Counted from the stretch's first letter, positions 26,196 through 35,434 are shown. The stretch: 41,588 bases of DNA from Clostridia bacterium (GCA_016281535.1 JAEEIT010000186.1:67514-109101), one strand, 5' to 3'. Numbers and translations are program-made. Notes: generated by a model from the letters alone, not told the origin.

Positions 26196-27371
26196 ATGGG
26201 AAGAACACGGGATATGAGAAGAAATAGACTTTTTACCAGAATCGTTATATGGGCCGCCACTTCCGTTATGGCGCTGATGTGCTTGGCTTTTGCCCCGATG
26301 GGGAAAGAAGCGGGCACGATCTCGATCGACGGCCGGACATTTGCTTCTTCCCAGAATGAAAAGGACGAGACCTGGCAGTACGAGGCGAAAACACATACCC
26401 TTACTCTCTCCGGGTACGATGGGATGTATATTGATTTCTCTGCGCTGGAAGATGCGGTCATCGAGGTGACCGGGACAAATAAGGTGACCTCGAACCTGAA
26501 TTTTCCGGCGATCCTTGTGAACGGACCTCTTACGATCACAGGAGAGGGAAGTCTCGAACTCGTGGTGTCCGCCTGTCACACGGCGGTCTACGCACAGAAC
26601 GGAGACCTCTCGATTGAAAATACGAAAATCATACTCCAGGCCTCGGGAGAGACCGCGGATGCCGGATATCTGCTTATGGCGGATGGCTCGGTCAGTATTA
26701 CGGGTGCGAATATCCGTGGTGCGGATGAGGTCAAAAGTCCCGGCGGTGTGGTCGGCGCAAGAACCGGAGATGTCATCGTGGATGTCGGTACGGAAATCTC
26801 CGTTTTCTCGGCGTCGAAACTGATCTCGGCGCCGGAAGGATCAGTCACCATCCGAGGTGAAGGAACATCTGCGGAGCTGTTGGCTTCCGACAGTGCGATC
26901 TATGGAAAGAACAATATCACGATCGAAGGCCCGGCCTATGTCCATGCCGAGAGCAAGGACGCAGACAATACGGCGATATTCTGTCCGGAGGGAAGTATTC
27001 TTATCCGAAGTGCAGAGGTGGACATCGTTTCCTCAGGGGCCGCCATGGCGGGAAAGAAGATCGAACTTACGGATGCCTATGTGTCCGACCCGCTGGAGGC
27101 GAAGTCCCGAGAGGTGTCTTCCATGATGACCATGACGACGGACGAGGGCGTGCTGAGTGAAGTCCATATAGCGAAGGGGATCGCGCCTACGCCTACCCCC
27201 ACGCCGACGCCGAGTCCTACGCCCACCCCTTTGCCGACGCCTACGCCGGTTCCTCCGGAAACCGAAGGTTTCGTCCTGACGACGAGAATGATCATAGGTG
27301 GCGTGCTGGTCATCGTGGCACTGGTGGCCGTGGCGGTGATCCTGATCGGAAAGATCCGCGGACGCGAGTGA
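26196..27371 (+). CDS. membrane-anchored surface protein with Pro-Thr stalk
   Basis: Protein of 391 residues. The N terminus is basic and leads into a hydrophobic segment (about 17-35), a likely signal peptide or anchor. Residues 45-325 are made of short, regular strands with repeated Gly, Asn and Ile/Val-x-Ile patterns, suggesting a right-handed beta-helix. A Pro-Thr-Pro stalk of about 30 residues follows (near 330-358), then one membrane helix and a basic tail (KIRGRE). The body should therefore stand outside the cell on a stalk. I do not recognise a binding or catalytic domain. The start at 26196 has no clear ribosome binding site; an ATG at 26214 is an alternative. Its stop abuts that of the convergent glycosidase. 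Confidence 0.78.
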   Translation: MGRTRDMRRNRLFTRIVIWAATSVMALMCLAFAPMGKEAGTISIDGRTFASSQNEKDETWQYEAKTHTLTLSGYDGMYIDFSALEDAVIEVTGTNKVTSNLNFPAILVNGPLTITGEGSLELVVSACHTAVYAQNGDLSIENTKIILQASGETADAGYLLMADGSVSITGANIRGADEVKSPGGVVGARTGDVIVDVGTEISVFSASKLISAPEGSVTIRGEGTSAELLASDSAIYGKNNITIEGPAYVHAESKDADNTAIFCPEGSILIRSAEVDIVSSGAAMAGKKIELTDAYVSDPLEAKSREVSSMMTMTTDEGVLSEVHIAKGIAPTPTPTPTPSPTPTPLPTPTPVPPETEGFVLTTRMIIGGVLVIVALVAVAVILIGKIRGRE

Positions 27372-29750
27372 TCAGAGTACTCCGATCTCGATATCCTCTC
27401 CACTGAATACGACCATCGTTCCCCATTCATTCAGCTCAGGAATGCCGACGCTGGACGAACTGATCCGGAAGATGCCGGAGAGAACGAGACGTGTCTGGCC
27501 ATAGAATCCCTGGGTGTGCACCGTGATTTTCCCGTCCTGGCGTAATGCCTTTACGATACCGACATTCTTCAGGTCTGCGGAATAGACATCCGTGCTGACT
27601 TCTTTTCCTTCGGGAAGTTCAAACAAGGTGATGGTGACATTCTCCATATAGTTATAGACCGGCTTCTCATCGGAAGAACCTGCGACCAGGATCGTTCCCG
27701 GCCGTGCCAGGATCGGCATGGTCTGGTATCCGTGCTGTTCGTTCTTCCAGATCGGGCCTTCGATCCGCTCCCGTGTGAGAAGGTTCGTCCAGATTCCGGA
27801 AGGAACGTAGTAACGGACGATGCCCTCTTCGGATGTGATCGGTGCGATGAGAAGGGAAGGACCGAACATGTACTGCTGGTCGAGCGCGGCTGTATTCGGA
27901 TCGTCCGGGAATTCCAGGACCATCGGGCGGGTCATCGGAATACCGACGGTGCTCGATTCCACGGCACTTGAGAAGATGTAGGGCATCAGGCCGAGCTTAA
28001 ATCTCGAGAACAGAAGTGTCTCCTGGGAGGCTTCGGTACCATACTGCCACGGCACGCGGAATGTCTCCGCACCTCCGAGCATCGCCTGCGGCAGGAACAT
28101 GGAGAACTGGTGGCTCCTCATATACAGGTCCGGAGTAGACTGATCCGTGACACCGCCGATGTTGGCACCCCAATAAGGAAAACCGCTTAGCGACAGCGAC
28201 AGTCCGCTGGAAAGGGCGGTACGCATACCTTCATAGGAGGGATCTTCGTTATCGAGTACCAGGAACGGATACTTCTGTGATCCGATGAATCCGGCGTGAG
28301 CCAGGAGACAGGCGTTGTTCTGGCCATAGCGTCTCTGCAGAAGCTCGAATACGGCTTCTTCGTAAAGGACGGGATACAGGTTGTGCTGACTCTCCGCCTC
28401 CAGTTCATTCTTATATGTGATGCCGTAACGGGCGGCGTCTGCGCCGTAGAACGGATCGGCTACCGGAGCATCGGCACCGAAGTCCAGATGGAAGGAGTCG
28501 ACGCCTATGCGGATCAGCTCGTCCAGGAACTTCTGATACCAGGCACGGGCGACCAGGTTCGTAAAGTCGACCAGTCCGGCTCCGGCCTGACTGACGTCGG
28601 ACTGCCATAGATCACCGTTACCGAGGTTAAGGAAGTAACTGCCGTCGAATCCTTCCTGGAACAGAGGCGATTTCTGGGCGATATAAGGACTGATCCACAG
28701 GCATACGCGGATACCGTTCTCGTGGAGTTCTTTGATCATGTCCTTCGGATTCGGGAAACGCTTGTCGTCCCAAAGGAAACTGGTCCACTCGAATCCCTTC
28801 ATCCAGTAAGGACCGAAGTGAATGACCGAAAGAGGCATATTCATGGTCTTGTTCTTCTCGATCAGATCCAATATCGTCTCTTCGTCGTATACCTCCATCC
28901 GGGGAGTAGAGATCCAGCTGCCGAAGGACCAGGCCGGAGGAAGTGCAGCGCGGCCGATCATTTCCGAATAGATATCCATGACGTGCTTCATGGAGGCACC
29001 GCCGATCAGGATATACTCCAGAGTCTGCCCTTTGACGGAGAACTGTGTGCGGGAAGTGATCCCTTCCGGACCTGCTTCCGTGGTGCATTCGTTTCCGATC
29101 TCGTAGGAGACACATTCGGGTGCGTTGACAAGGACGCCATATCCGCGTGATGACAGGAAGAACGGGGCGGTTTTTGCGGAACGGCCGGCTCGGATACCGG
29201 CATCTTCGATCCAGGCCTCGTAGGTTCCACCGTTGCGGATGATGCTTCCCGGCTGTTCGCCGAGACCGTAGATATACTCGCCTTCACAGAGACTTAACTG
29301 TTCGCGGATGTAGGACGTGCCGTCCGGTGCAGTGATGTGGGCCTGGCCTCCGAGACCGGTGGATGTCAGGAAACGCCCGGAGTAATAGAAGGAGATGCCC
29401 CATTCGCCGTCTTTGCGAAGATGTACTTCAAGAAGGCTGGAAGTATAGATATATTCGGTTTCGTTCTCGGTACTGACGGGCTGGATGACCGTCCGGTTCA
29501 GTTCCAGGATGGCTTTTCTCTTTCTGCTTCCTTTATGGTTCGAGATCCGGATCGAGAATGCATTCGCCCCGACCGCGCTGATCTGTACGGTCAGAAGTCC
29601 GCATCCGATGGAGCTTCGTGTCTTCTCCTGTGCCTGATACGGCGCGAAGAGCGTGATCCCGGATTCGGAAATATCGATATCGTTGATCTCTTTCGGATAT
29701 TCGATCTTGTATCCTTCTTTTACGGCCCATAGTCCATCTGTAAACTTCAT
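27372..29750 (-). CDS. glycoside hydrolase family 31 (alpha-xylosidase/alpha-glucosidase type)
   Basis: Enzyme of 792 residues without signal peptide, so cytoplasmic. It has an N-terminal beta-sandwich (about 1-230), the catalytic (beta/alpha)8 barrel and two C-terminal beta domains. The likely nucleophile is Asp423 in FHLDFGAD, and the likely acid/base is Asp500 in LDNED, followed by the SGFPYWGANIGG stretch of the family. The layout resembles YicI-type alpha-xylosidases, but the substrate is not fixed by sequence; alpha-glucosidase activity is possible. I chose the ATG at 29750 because AAAGAGG lies 8 bases upstream, although the frame is open for another 111 bases. No sugar transporter or regulator adjoins. 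Confidence 0.92.
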   Translation of the reverse strand: MKFTDGLWAVKEGYKIEYPKEINDIDISESGITLFAPYQAQEKTRSSIGCGLLTVQISAVGANAFSIRISNHKGSRKRKAILELNRTVIQPVSTENETEYIYTSSLLEVHLRKDGEWGISFYYSGRFLTSTGLGGQAHITAPDGTSYIREQLSLCEGEYIYGLGEQPGSIIRNGGTYEAWIEDAGIRAGRSAKTAPFFLSSRGYGVLVNAPECVSYEIGNECTTEAGPEGITSRTQFSVKGQTLEYILIGGASMKHVMDIYSEMIGRAALPPAWSFGSWISTPRMEVYDEETILDLIEKNKTMNMPLSVIHFGPYWMKGFEWTSFLWDDKRFPNPKDMIKELHENGIRVCLWISPYIAQKSPLFQEGFDGSYFLNLGNGDLWQSDVSQAGAGLVDFTNLVARAWYQKFLDELIRIGVDSFHLDFGADAPVADPFYGADAARYGITYKNELEAESQHNLYPVLYEEAVFELLQRRYGQNNACLLAHAGFIGSQKYPFLVLDNEDPSYEGMRTALSSGLSLSLSGFPYWGANIGGVTDQSTPDLYMRSHQFSMFLPQAMLGGAETFRVPWQYGTEASQETLLFSRFKLGLMPYIFSSAVESSTVGIPMTRPMVLEFPDDPNTAALDQQYMFGPSLLIAPITSEEGIVRYYVPSGIWTNLLTRERIEGPIWKNEQHGYQTMPILARPGTILVAGSSDEKPVYNYMENVTITLFELPEGKEVSTDVYSADLKNVGIVKALRQDGKITVHTQGFYGQTRLVLSGIFRISSSSVGIPELNEWGTMVVFSGEDIEIGVL

Positions 29751-29982
29751 GGCAGAAACCTCTTTCCGGATGGCGTATCCACTTATTGGGAAGAGGCTTC
29801 TCCGGTTTTCCATGGAAAGAAACGCACTCCTCCGACAAAAGTATAACAAAGCAATATGCAAGGAAAGAGACAGAATTCCTACCGCTATGTTTCAATCCTG
29901 TGAAGTCGTGCAATATGATATACTATATAAGACAATATATGGACCGGTTCCCGGCCGGACCATCGAAGGAGCAGAACAATCC
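29751..29982. promoter_or_regulatory. divergent region between glycosidase and iron-ADH-like genes
   Basis: Both neighbours start from this 232-bp gap. A 12-bp palindrome TTTCCATGGAAA at 29807-29818 lies in the glycosidase leader and could be an operator. On the plus strand a TATACT hexamer at 29919-29924 is the best -10 for the iron-ADH-like gene, with a poor -35. GAAGGAG at 29965-29971 precedes the ATG at 29983 by 11 bases. Confidence 0.35.
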
Positions 29983-31167
29983 ATGGCATCACGACGATCA
30001 CTTCTCAAATATGCAGCCGGCATGAAGGACCAGCGGCAGGAACTGATGGCAGACATCGGGTCTTTCGAGAAACTTGCTGAGGAACTGATCAAGAGGAATG
30101 TGAAGCGTGTGTATGTGATCGTCGCGAAATCGCTGCAGAAACTCAAGCTCTGTGACCGGTTCACGGAGATACTGAAGGCGGCAAATGTAAGATGTTTCCT
30201 ATCTTCCTGCTCGGAGATCCGGACGACGCAGGCCACGATCGAAGCCTGTGCAGGAGAATGTAAGACATACAACTGCGAAGTGATCGTTGCCTTCGGAGGC
30301 GGGAAAACGATCGATGTGGCCAAGCTGGTCGCGGTCTGGATCACGAATCCCGGGATGTCCCTGTATCAGATGCGTGGTGTCAATAAGATCCCGAGAAGAG
30401 GGCTGCCTCTTTATGTGGCGGCAACGACAGGAAGCGGTGCGGAGAGTTCGTGCTGTTCTCTGATCCGTCACGATAAACAGATCTGCATGTACTATAGTGA
30501 ATATCTTCTGCCGACATCCGTCGTGCTCGACCCGGATCTGGTATTGCGTCTGCCGATGGAAAACATGGCGAATGCATCGATCCTGGCGTTGACACACGCC
30601 GTCGAAGCGTACATCAGCCCGGCGGGCAGTGCTTTTGCCGCGGACAAAGCCAATGCGGATATCGCCGTGCCGATCTTCTTCCAGTACCTGGAGAAGTGCT
30701 ATAAACACGGCCTGAGTAATGATATGTATCTGCAGCTCATGATGGCGCCCTACTATTCCGGTGCGGCCTCGCGGCGGATCGGATACGGATACACCCACAG
30801 CTTTTCGATCTATATTGCCGAGAAGTATAATGTCACACCCGGAAGCGTGTGTGCTGTGCTGCTTCCGTACATTCTGGAGTATGAATTCGAACAGGTGAAA
30901 GCAGACCTGGCCGAACTTGCGAAGCGGGCGCATCTTTGTTCCGCAAGAGCCACGGAAGAGGAAGCGGCGAAAGCATTTATCGAGGGATTCCGGAGCCTGT
31001 GCCGTCGGGTCGATCTCCCGGATTCGCTGCCTTACCTTAAGATCGAGGATATGAACGAGATCATCGAGCTTTCCCTGTATGACGCCAAGAAGTGGAGCAG
31101 CCCGAAGAAACTGAACAGGAATACGGCGCTGCCGATCCTGCGTAAAGCAAGATATACCGAGCGGTGA
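29983..31167 (+). CDS. iron-containing alcohol dehydrogenase-like protein, metal site degenerate
   Basis: Protein of 394 residues with the family fold. The N-terminal nucleotide domain keeps AFGGGKTIDVAK near residue 104, and the C-terminal domain keeps the THAVEAY helix and the GYTHSF...VLLP segment. Compared from memory with E. coli FucO (ligands Asp196, His200, His263, His277 and catalytic His267), the matching residues here are Leu201, His205, His272, Pro286 and Ile276. Two of four metal ligands and the catalytic His are lost, so ordinary iron-dependent dehydrogenase activity is unlikely. Cofactor binding may remain. The ATG at 29983 is chosen from its GAAGGAG site. The next gene, cca, starts 4 bp after the stop, so the two are probably one transcript. 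Confidence 0.85.
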   Translation: MASRRSLLKYAAGMKDQRQELMADIGSFEKLAEELIKRNVKRVYVIVAKSLQKLKLCDRFTEILKAANVRCFLSSCSEIRTTQATIEACAGECKTYNCEVIVAFGGGKTIDVAKLVAVWITNPGMSLYQMRGVNKIPRRGLPLYVAATTGSGAESSCCSLIRHDKQICMYYSEYLLPTSVVLDPDLVLRLPMENMANASILALTHAVEAYISPAGSAFAADKANADIAVPIFFQYLEKCYKHGLSNDMYLQLMMAPYYSGAASRRIGYGYTHSFSIYIAEKYNVTPGSVCAVLLPYILEYEFEQVKADLAELAKRAHLCSARATEEEAAKAFIEGFRSLCRRVDLPDSLPYLKIEDMNEIIELSLYDAKKWSSPKKLNRNTALPILRKARYTER

Positions 31168-31171
31168 GACG

Positions 31172-32530
31172 ATGGAGCCCCGAAGGATACAGATCGCATA
31201 TACATTTCCCGATGAGGTGAACTATGTGATCCGACGGCTCGAAAGAGCTGGAAAAGAAGCCTATGTGGTCGGTGGTGCGGTACGGGATATCCTTATCGGG
31301 AAGGTCCCGGAGGACTACGATGTCACGACAGAGGCACTGCCGGATGAGGTAACGGAGATCTTCGGAAGCGGGAATTGTCATCCTACAGGTATTTCCCACG
31401 GTACGGTTACGGTGGTCGTAAACGGCATCCCGATCGAGGTGACGACTTTCCGTATCGATGGGATGTATGAGGACGGACGGCATCCGAATGATGTGAGGTT
31501 TACGCGCTCTCTTGAAGAGGATGTGAAACGCCGGGATTTTACCTTCAATGCGCTTGCCATGAAGACGGACGGTACGGTCATTGACTACTGTGGAGGGATC
31601 GAGGATCTTCGCAGCCGGTGCCTGCGGACCGTGGGAGATCCTTCGAAGCGGTTCGGAGAAGATGCGCTCCGGATCCTTCGTGCGCTGCGGTTCTCGGCAG
31701 AACATGGTTTCTCTATCGAAGACGAAACGAAAGAAGAGATATTCCGAAGAAAGGAAGATCTTCTTTCTTTATCCGTCGAGCGGATCTGGAAAGAATTCTC
31801 GAGACTTCTCGTCGGGGAGTTCTGTGTGCCGATCCTTCGGGAGTACTTCGAGGTGTTCTCGGCGATCCTTCCGGAGATTGCGCCGATGAAGGGTTTCCTC
31901 CAGCATAATCCGCATCACCTCTACGATGTCTGGGAGCATACGCTTGTGGCCGTGTCCCATGTGCCGGCGACGGTGATCCTCCGTATGACGATGCTTCTTC
32001 ACGATGCGGGGAAGCCTCAGTGCTTCACCATGGATGAGAACGGGGTCGGACACTTCTACGGGCACCAGAAAGTAAGTGCGGAGATGGCCGAGGCGGTATT
32101 GCAGCGCTGGAAGGTGGATACGAAGACGAAAGAAACGGTCGTCCTTCTGATCAGAGATCACGACGCCTCGCTGGAACCGTCTCTTCGGATCGTAAGACGG
32201 AGACTTGCCCGATATGGGGAAGAGGAGCTCCGTATGCTTCTGGAGGTCAAGCGGGCGGATATATCGGCGCATTCGGAGATGAGTGCGTACCGGCTTCCTG
32301 AAATAGACCGATTCGAGGAACTTCTGGATCAGGTGATCGAGGAGAAGATGTGCTGTTCTTATTCGACTATGGCGATCAACGGCAGAGATCTGATCGGCCT
32401 GGGAATGAATCCGGGAGAAGAACTCGGAGTGGTGAAGAAGAGACTTCTGGAGGAGATCATGGACGGCAGGATCCCTAACGAAAAAGAGGCGCTTCTGGCA
32501 CGGGCGGAAGAACTGAAAAATGAAATGTGA
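31172..32530 (+). CDS. cca: CCA tRNA nucleotidyltransferase with HD domain
   Basis: Class II nucleotidyltransferase of 452 residues that adds or repairs the 3' CCA of tRNA. The head has GGAVRD at 34-39 and the catalytic DYD at 48-50, then RRDFTFNALA near 115 and the nucleotide-choosing EDALRILRALRF helix near 170. The C-terminal part has an HD-type phosphohydrolase domain with EHTLVAV and LLHDAGKP near 257-282. Phosphatase or cyclic phosphodiesterase activity is known for some such fusions. The tRNA in this window encodes its own CCA, so here the enzyme would serve mainly in repair or for other tRNAs. Confidence 0.94.
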   Translation: MEPRRIQIAYTFPDEVNYVIRRLERAGKEAYVVGGAVRDILIGKVPEDYDVTTEALPDEVTEIFGSGNCHPTGISHGTVTVVVNGIPIEVTTFRIDGMYEDGRHPNDVRFTRSLEEDVKRRDFTFNALAMKTDGTVIDYCGGIEDLRSRCLRTVGDPSKRFGEDALRILRALRFSAEHGFSIEDETKEEIFRRKEDLLSLSVERIWKEFSRLLVGEFCVPILREYFEVFSAILPEIAPMKGFLQHNPHHLYDVWEHTLVAVSHVPATVILRMTMLLHDAGKPQCFTMDENGVGHFYGHQKVSAEMAEAVLQRWKVDTKTKETVVLLIRDHDASLEPSLRIVRRRLARYGEEELRMLLEVKRADISAHSEMSAYRLPEIDRFEELLDQVIEEKMCCSYSTMAINGRDLIGLGMNPGEELGVVKKRLLEEIMDGRIPNEKEALLARAEELKNEM

Positions 32531-32803
32531 AGTGCTTTTCACAATTTGACACAATCTGATATACAATACACAAACGAAAAGAACAAAAATCGGTTTCGAA
32601 ATGTGCAATCTGCACAAATTCGTTTTGACATTTATAAAATAGCAACAAATTAGATACAAAATGTGACAAAAATGTGACAAAATCCACAAGAATTTGAACA
32701 TGTCTCCCTGTACAATAAGACCATAAACCAAAGACATACATGACATCAAGGAAGACGACATCAGGGAATAGTACATAGAGGATACCTAAGGAGGGGATAC
32801 ATC
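32531..32803 (+). promoter_or_regulatory. AT-rich upstream region of the pseudopilin gene with repeated TGTG motifs
   Basis: No gene is visible. TGTGAA/TTCACA form an inverted repeat at 32526-32543, and TGTGCA/TGCACA another at 32602-32616 with a longer imperfect dyad around it. AAAATGTGACAA occurs twice in tandem at 32659-32682. Perfect TTGACA hexamers occur at 32546-32551 and 32625-32630, neither with a good -10 at normal spacing. AAGGAGG at 32788-32794 precedes the start by 9 bases. The dyads look like operator sites. Confidence 0.4.
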
Positions 32804-33529
32804 ATGAAGAGCAGAAAAGGATTCACATTAATGGAAATGATTTGTGTCATTGCAATCATTGTTTTTCTCAGTGCAGTGACATTTGCAAGTGTTTCACAGT
32901 ATATCCAGAAGTCAAATGAACTGAGAGCGGGCGTGGATGCACATTCTGCCATGGTCGATCAGCAGCAGGCAGTGGTGGATAATTATCTGACCACGACTCG
33001 TGCCAAGCTTGAGTCTTCGCAGACGGCGAATACTTCCCAGCAGGCCAATGATAATACGCCGGGCGGGAATAATAATCCGAATAACGGCGGCAACAGCCAG
33101 CCGACACCGACACCGACACCGGCTCCTTCTGCAACACCGACTCCGTCGCCGACACCTTCTCCGACTCCGGCACCTCCGCCGCCGCCGGCAGGAAACGACA
33201 ATCCGGGTGGCGCAGCAAGCACCTATGATACCAATGAGATCAATACCTGGAATGGTGGGAAAACCGGAAACGGGCAGCTCGGTGTAACCAATACTTCGGG
33301 AAAAAATCTTGAGGCGGGCAAATATTCGATCACAGTTACATTTGCCAATAATGTTACAGTAGGCGGAAATGTAAAAGTTGTTTCCGGTAATGGAACAAAA
33401 ACGGTTACATTTGAACCGATCTACAATGAGACATTAACCAATAACAGCAGAGTCAAATTCTACATTACTCTGGATTCGAAGGACGGTAATGCAATAAACA
33501 TTACAGGCGTCACAGTAAATGAAAAGTGA
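32804..33529 (+). CDS. orphan type IV pilin-like protein with Pro-Thr linker
   Basis: Protein of 241 residues. It begins with a classic prepilin peptide: a short basic leader, the cleavage site Gly6-Phe7 and Glu11 at mature position +5, then a 20-residue hydrophobic helix. A short amphipathic helix follows (to about 65), then an Asn/Gly/Gln-rich and Pro-Thr/Pro-Ser linker (about 75-130) and a C-terminal beta-rich domain of about 100 residues. A prepilin peptidase such as PilD and a type II/IV assembly machine would be needed, but none is in the window. The linker is GC-rich while both ends of the gene are AT-rich, unlike the neighbours. AAGGAGG lies 9 bases upstream and a terminator follows. 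Confidence 0.85.
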   Translation: MKSRKGFTLMEMICVIAIIVFLSAVTFASVSQYIQKSNELRAGVDAHSAMVDQQQAVVDNYLTTTRAKLESSQTANTSQQANDNTPGGNNNPNNGGNSQPTPTPTPAPSATPTPSPTPSPTPAPPPPPAGNDNPGGAASTYDTNEINTWNGGKTGNGQLGVTNTSGKNLEAGKYSITVTFANNVTVGGNVKVVSGNGTKTVTFEPIYNETLTNNSRVKFYITLDSKDGNAINITGVTVNEK

Positions 33530-33599
33530 TAGTACTCATGGACAGATTGACGACAATAGAGAACTGACATCTTAGGTTTCATAACATTTCTTTCCTATA

Positions 33600-33627
33600 G
33601 GGACCGCCTCAAGCGGTCCCTTCTTTA
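33600..33627 (+). terminator. rho-independent terminator after the pseudopilin gene
   Basis: GGGACCGC and GCGGTCCC (33600-33620) form a perfect 8-bp stem with a CTCAA loop, followed by TTCTTT. The pseudopilin gene thus appears to be a single-gene unit. Confidence 0.85.
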
Positions 33628-33802
33628 TGACGGAAGGGGTAAGGTCAGGGAATTGTTTTCAATTCCGAAATAAAAACGTGCTTTTTCTTCCTTTTCGTAA
33701 TAATATAATATACATAGATAATTATGCAGAAATTTATGCGAACTGTACGGTTTGCCGTTTGATACTTCTTGGGGATGCCTGTTATGGCAGGGAGATGGAA
33801 AT

Positions 33803-34921
33803 ATGGGACTTGGGAAAATCGTTAAGCTCATAAGCAAAAATATGACGATCATTACCATCGGCGCAGCTTTCGTGCTGGGTTTTATCGGTATGTCGGATGT
33901 GAAGGCTGTCCTTCTGAATCCGTCGGATGATTCGGTGGCGCTCTTCGATACTTCCACATGGTTTAAGAAAAACGATACCGGTAATGCGGCCGGCGAAGAC
34001 GAAGGACTGCGGATCGTATCTGAGATCGGTCTTTCGGATGAGGAAATTGAAGCGATGAATACGCGTGGATCGAGCGAGGACGCGGTGGAGACAGATGAGG
34101 ACGGGAATCCCGTTGATCCTTCTGCGGCTTCGGATGATCCGGCCCTCGCTACGAATGAGAGCTCTTCGGAAACGACGGAGGAGAGTACTTCGGAGACAAC
34201 GGCCGATGCGACTTCCGCGACGGATACATCGGATCCGAGCCTGAGTGAGTCGAGTACGGCAGCGACTACGGAAGATCCGAAAGCGACCACTACGAAGACG
34301 TCAGAAACGACAAAAGAATCCACGACGGTAACGACTACGGAGGCAACAACGACCGAGGCACCGGAGACGACAACGGAGGCGACTGAGCCGCCTACGGAGA
34401 ATACGGAACCGCCGGAGACGACGACCGAAGCACCACCGCCGGAAACGACGGAAGCGCCGCCCGAGACGACAACGGAAGCGCCGCCGGAAACGACCACAGA
34501 AGCCCCGCCGCCGGAGACCACGACAGAGGCACCCGATTCGATGGGGGCAACCGGTGGATCGTACGACGGAGACTGGGCAAAGACGGTCCTGTCTCTTGTG
34601 AATGACGAACGTGCCGCGAATGGCCTGGGACCGCTTGAATGGAGTGGCGGTCTGGCGAAGGCGGCGAAGATAAGGGCAACAGAGATCGTTGTGAAGTGGT
34701 CTCATACCCGTCCGGACGGATCGGAGTGGTGGACGGTCAGTGACTTGACGTATGGTGAGAACCTGGCATACGGGCAGACCTCTCCTTCGGAAGTGGTGGA
34801 AGCCTGGATGAATTCGTCAGGACATAAGGCGAATATCTTAAGTTCGAGTTTTACAACGCTGGGTGTTGCCTGCTACTGCTATGATGGCACCTATTACTGG
34901 GTACAGGAGTTCGGATACTGA
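33803..34921 (+). CDS. CAP (SCP/PR1)-domain extracellular protein
   Basis: Protein of 372 residues. A hydrophobic segment near 13-32 is a signal peptide or anchor. Residues 100-245 are low-complexity and rich in Thr and Glu, ending with repeated ETTTEAPP-type units, a likely glycosylated or stiff spacer. The last 120 residues are a CAP domain, with LVNDERAANGLGPLEW at its start, a SHTRPDG segment, GENLAYG and the closing AWMNSSGHKANIL stretch. Bacterial CAP proteins (YkwD type) are secreted and of uncertain role; some bind lipid or the cell wall. I chose the ATG at 33803 because GGGAG lies about 8 bases upstream. Confidence 0.88.
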   Translation: MGLGKIVKLISKNMTIITIGAAFVLGFIGMSDVKAVLLNPSDDSVALFDTSTWFKKNDTGNAAGEDEGLRIVSEIGLSDEEIEAMNTRGSSEDAVETDEDGNPVDPSAASDDPALATNESSSETTEESTSETTADATSATDTSDPSLSESSTAATTEDPKATTTKTSETTKESTTVTTTEATTTEAPETTTEATEPPTENTEPPETTTEAPPPETTEAPPETTTEAPPETTTEAPPPETTTEAPDSMGATGGSYDGDWAKTVLSLVNDERAANGLGPLEWSGGLAKAAKIRATEIVVKWSHTRPDGSEWWTVSDLTYGENLAYGQTSPSEVVEAWMNSSGHKANILSSSFTTLGVACYCYDGTYYWVQEFGY

Positions 34922-35371
34922 TTGACAGAGGAACGTGTAAGAAAACCTTTTATATTCCGTAATTACGTGCGATGGCCACTCATGTTCTGCATGGTGGCCG
35001 TAGTACTTCTCGGCCTTGCTTACATCTTCTTTATCGATCCGGAGAAATCCCCCGGAGCTACGATGTCCTGCTTTACCTATGCATGTACGGGACTCTATTG
35101 TCCGGGATGCGGAGATACCCGTGCGCTTCATGCGCTGACCCATGGGCACGTGATCCGGGCCTTTGACTATAATCTTCTGTTCCCGTTTATCGTGATCATT
35201 CTGGCGTGGTACTATCTCGTTGGCCTGACGACGCTTCTGTTCAGGAGAAGGGTGATGTGGATCCCGCAGTCGATCCCGAAATGGGGGGCGATCGGAATCG
35301 GCGTGGTGGTAGTGCTTTTTACCGTGATGAGGAATATACCGGTGTGGCCGTTCTCGATCCTGGCACCATGA
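34922..35371 (+). CDS. DUF2752 family membrane protein
   Basis: Protein of 149 residues with three helices (about 18-37, 85-105 and 120-137). Between the first two lies the DUF2752 signature: Cys, then GLYCPGCGDTRALHALTHG, then Asn in FDYNLLFPF. The paired Cys and conserved His suggest a metal or redox site near the membrane face; the family's function is not known to me. The only start that includes the whole first helix is TTG at 34922, directly after the previous stop, so expression may be coupled to the CAP-domain gene. The start is uncertain. Confidence 0.78.
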   Translation: MTEERVRKPFIFRNYVRWPLMFCMVAVVLLGLAYIFFIDPEKSPGATMSCFTYACTGLYCPGCGDTRALHALTHGHVIRAFDYNLLFPFIVIILAWYYLVGLTTLLFRRRVMWIPQSIPKWGAIGIGVVVVLFTVMRNIPVWPFSILAP

Positions 35372-35434
35372 GATCAGGAACTCTAATTTGCGGAATTGAC
35401 TGGTAAATAAAGTATAAAGATGTGTTTTCACTTA

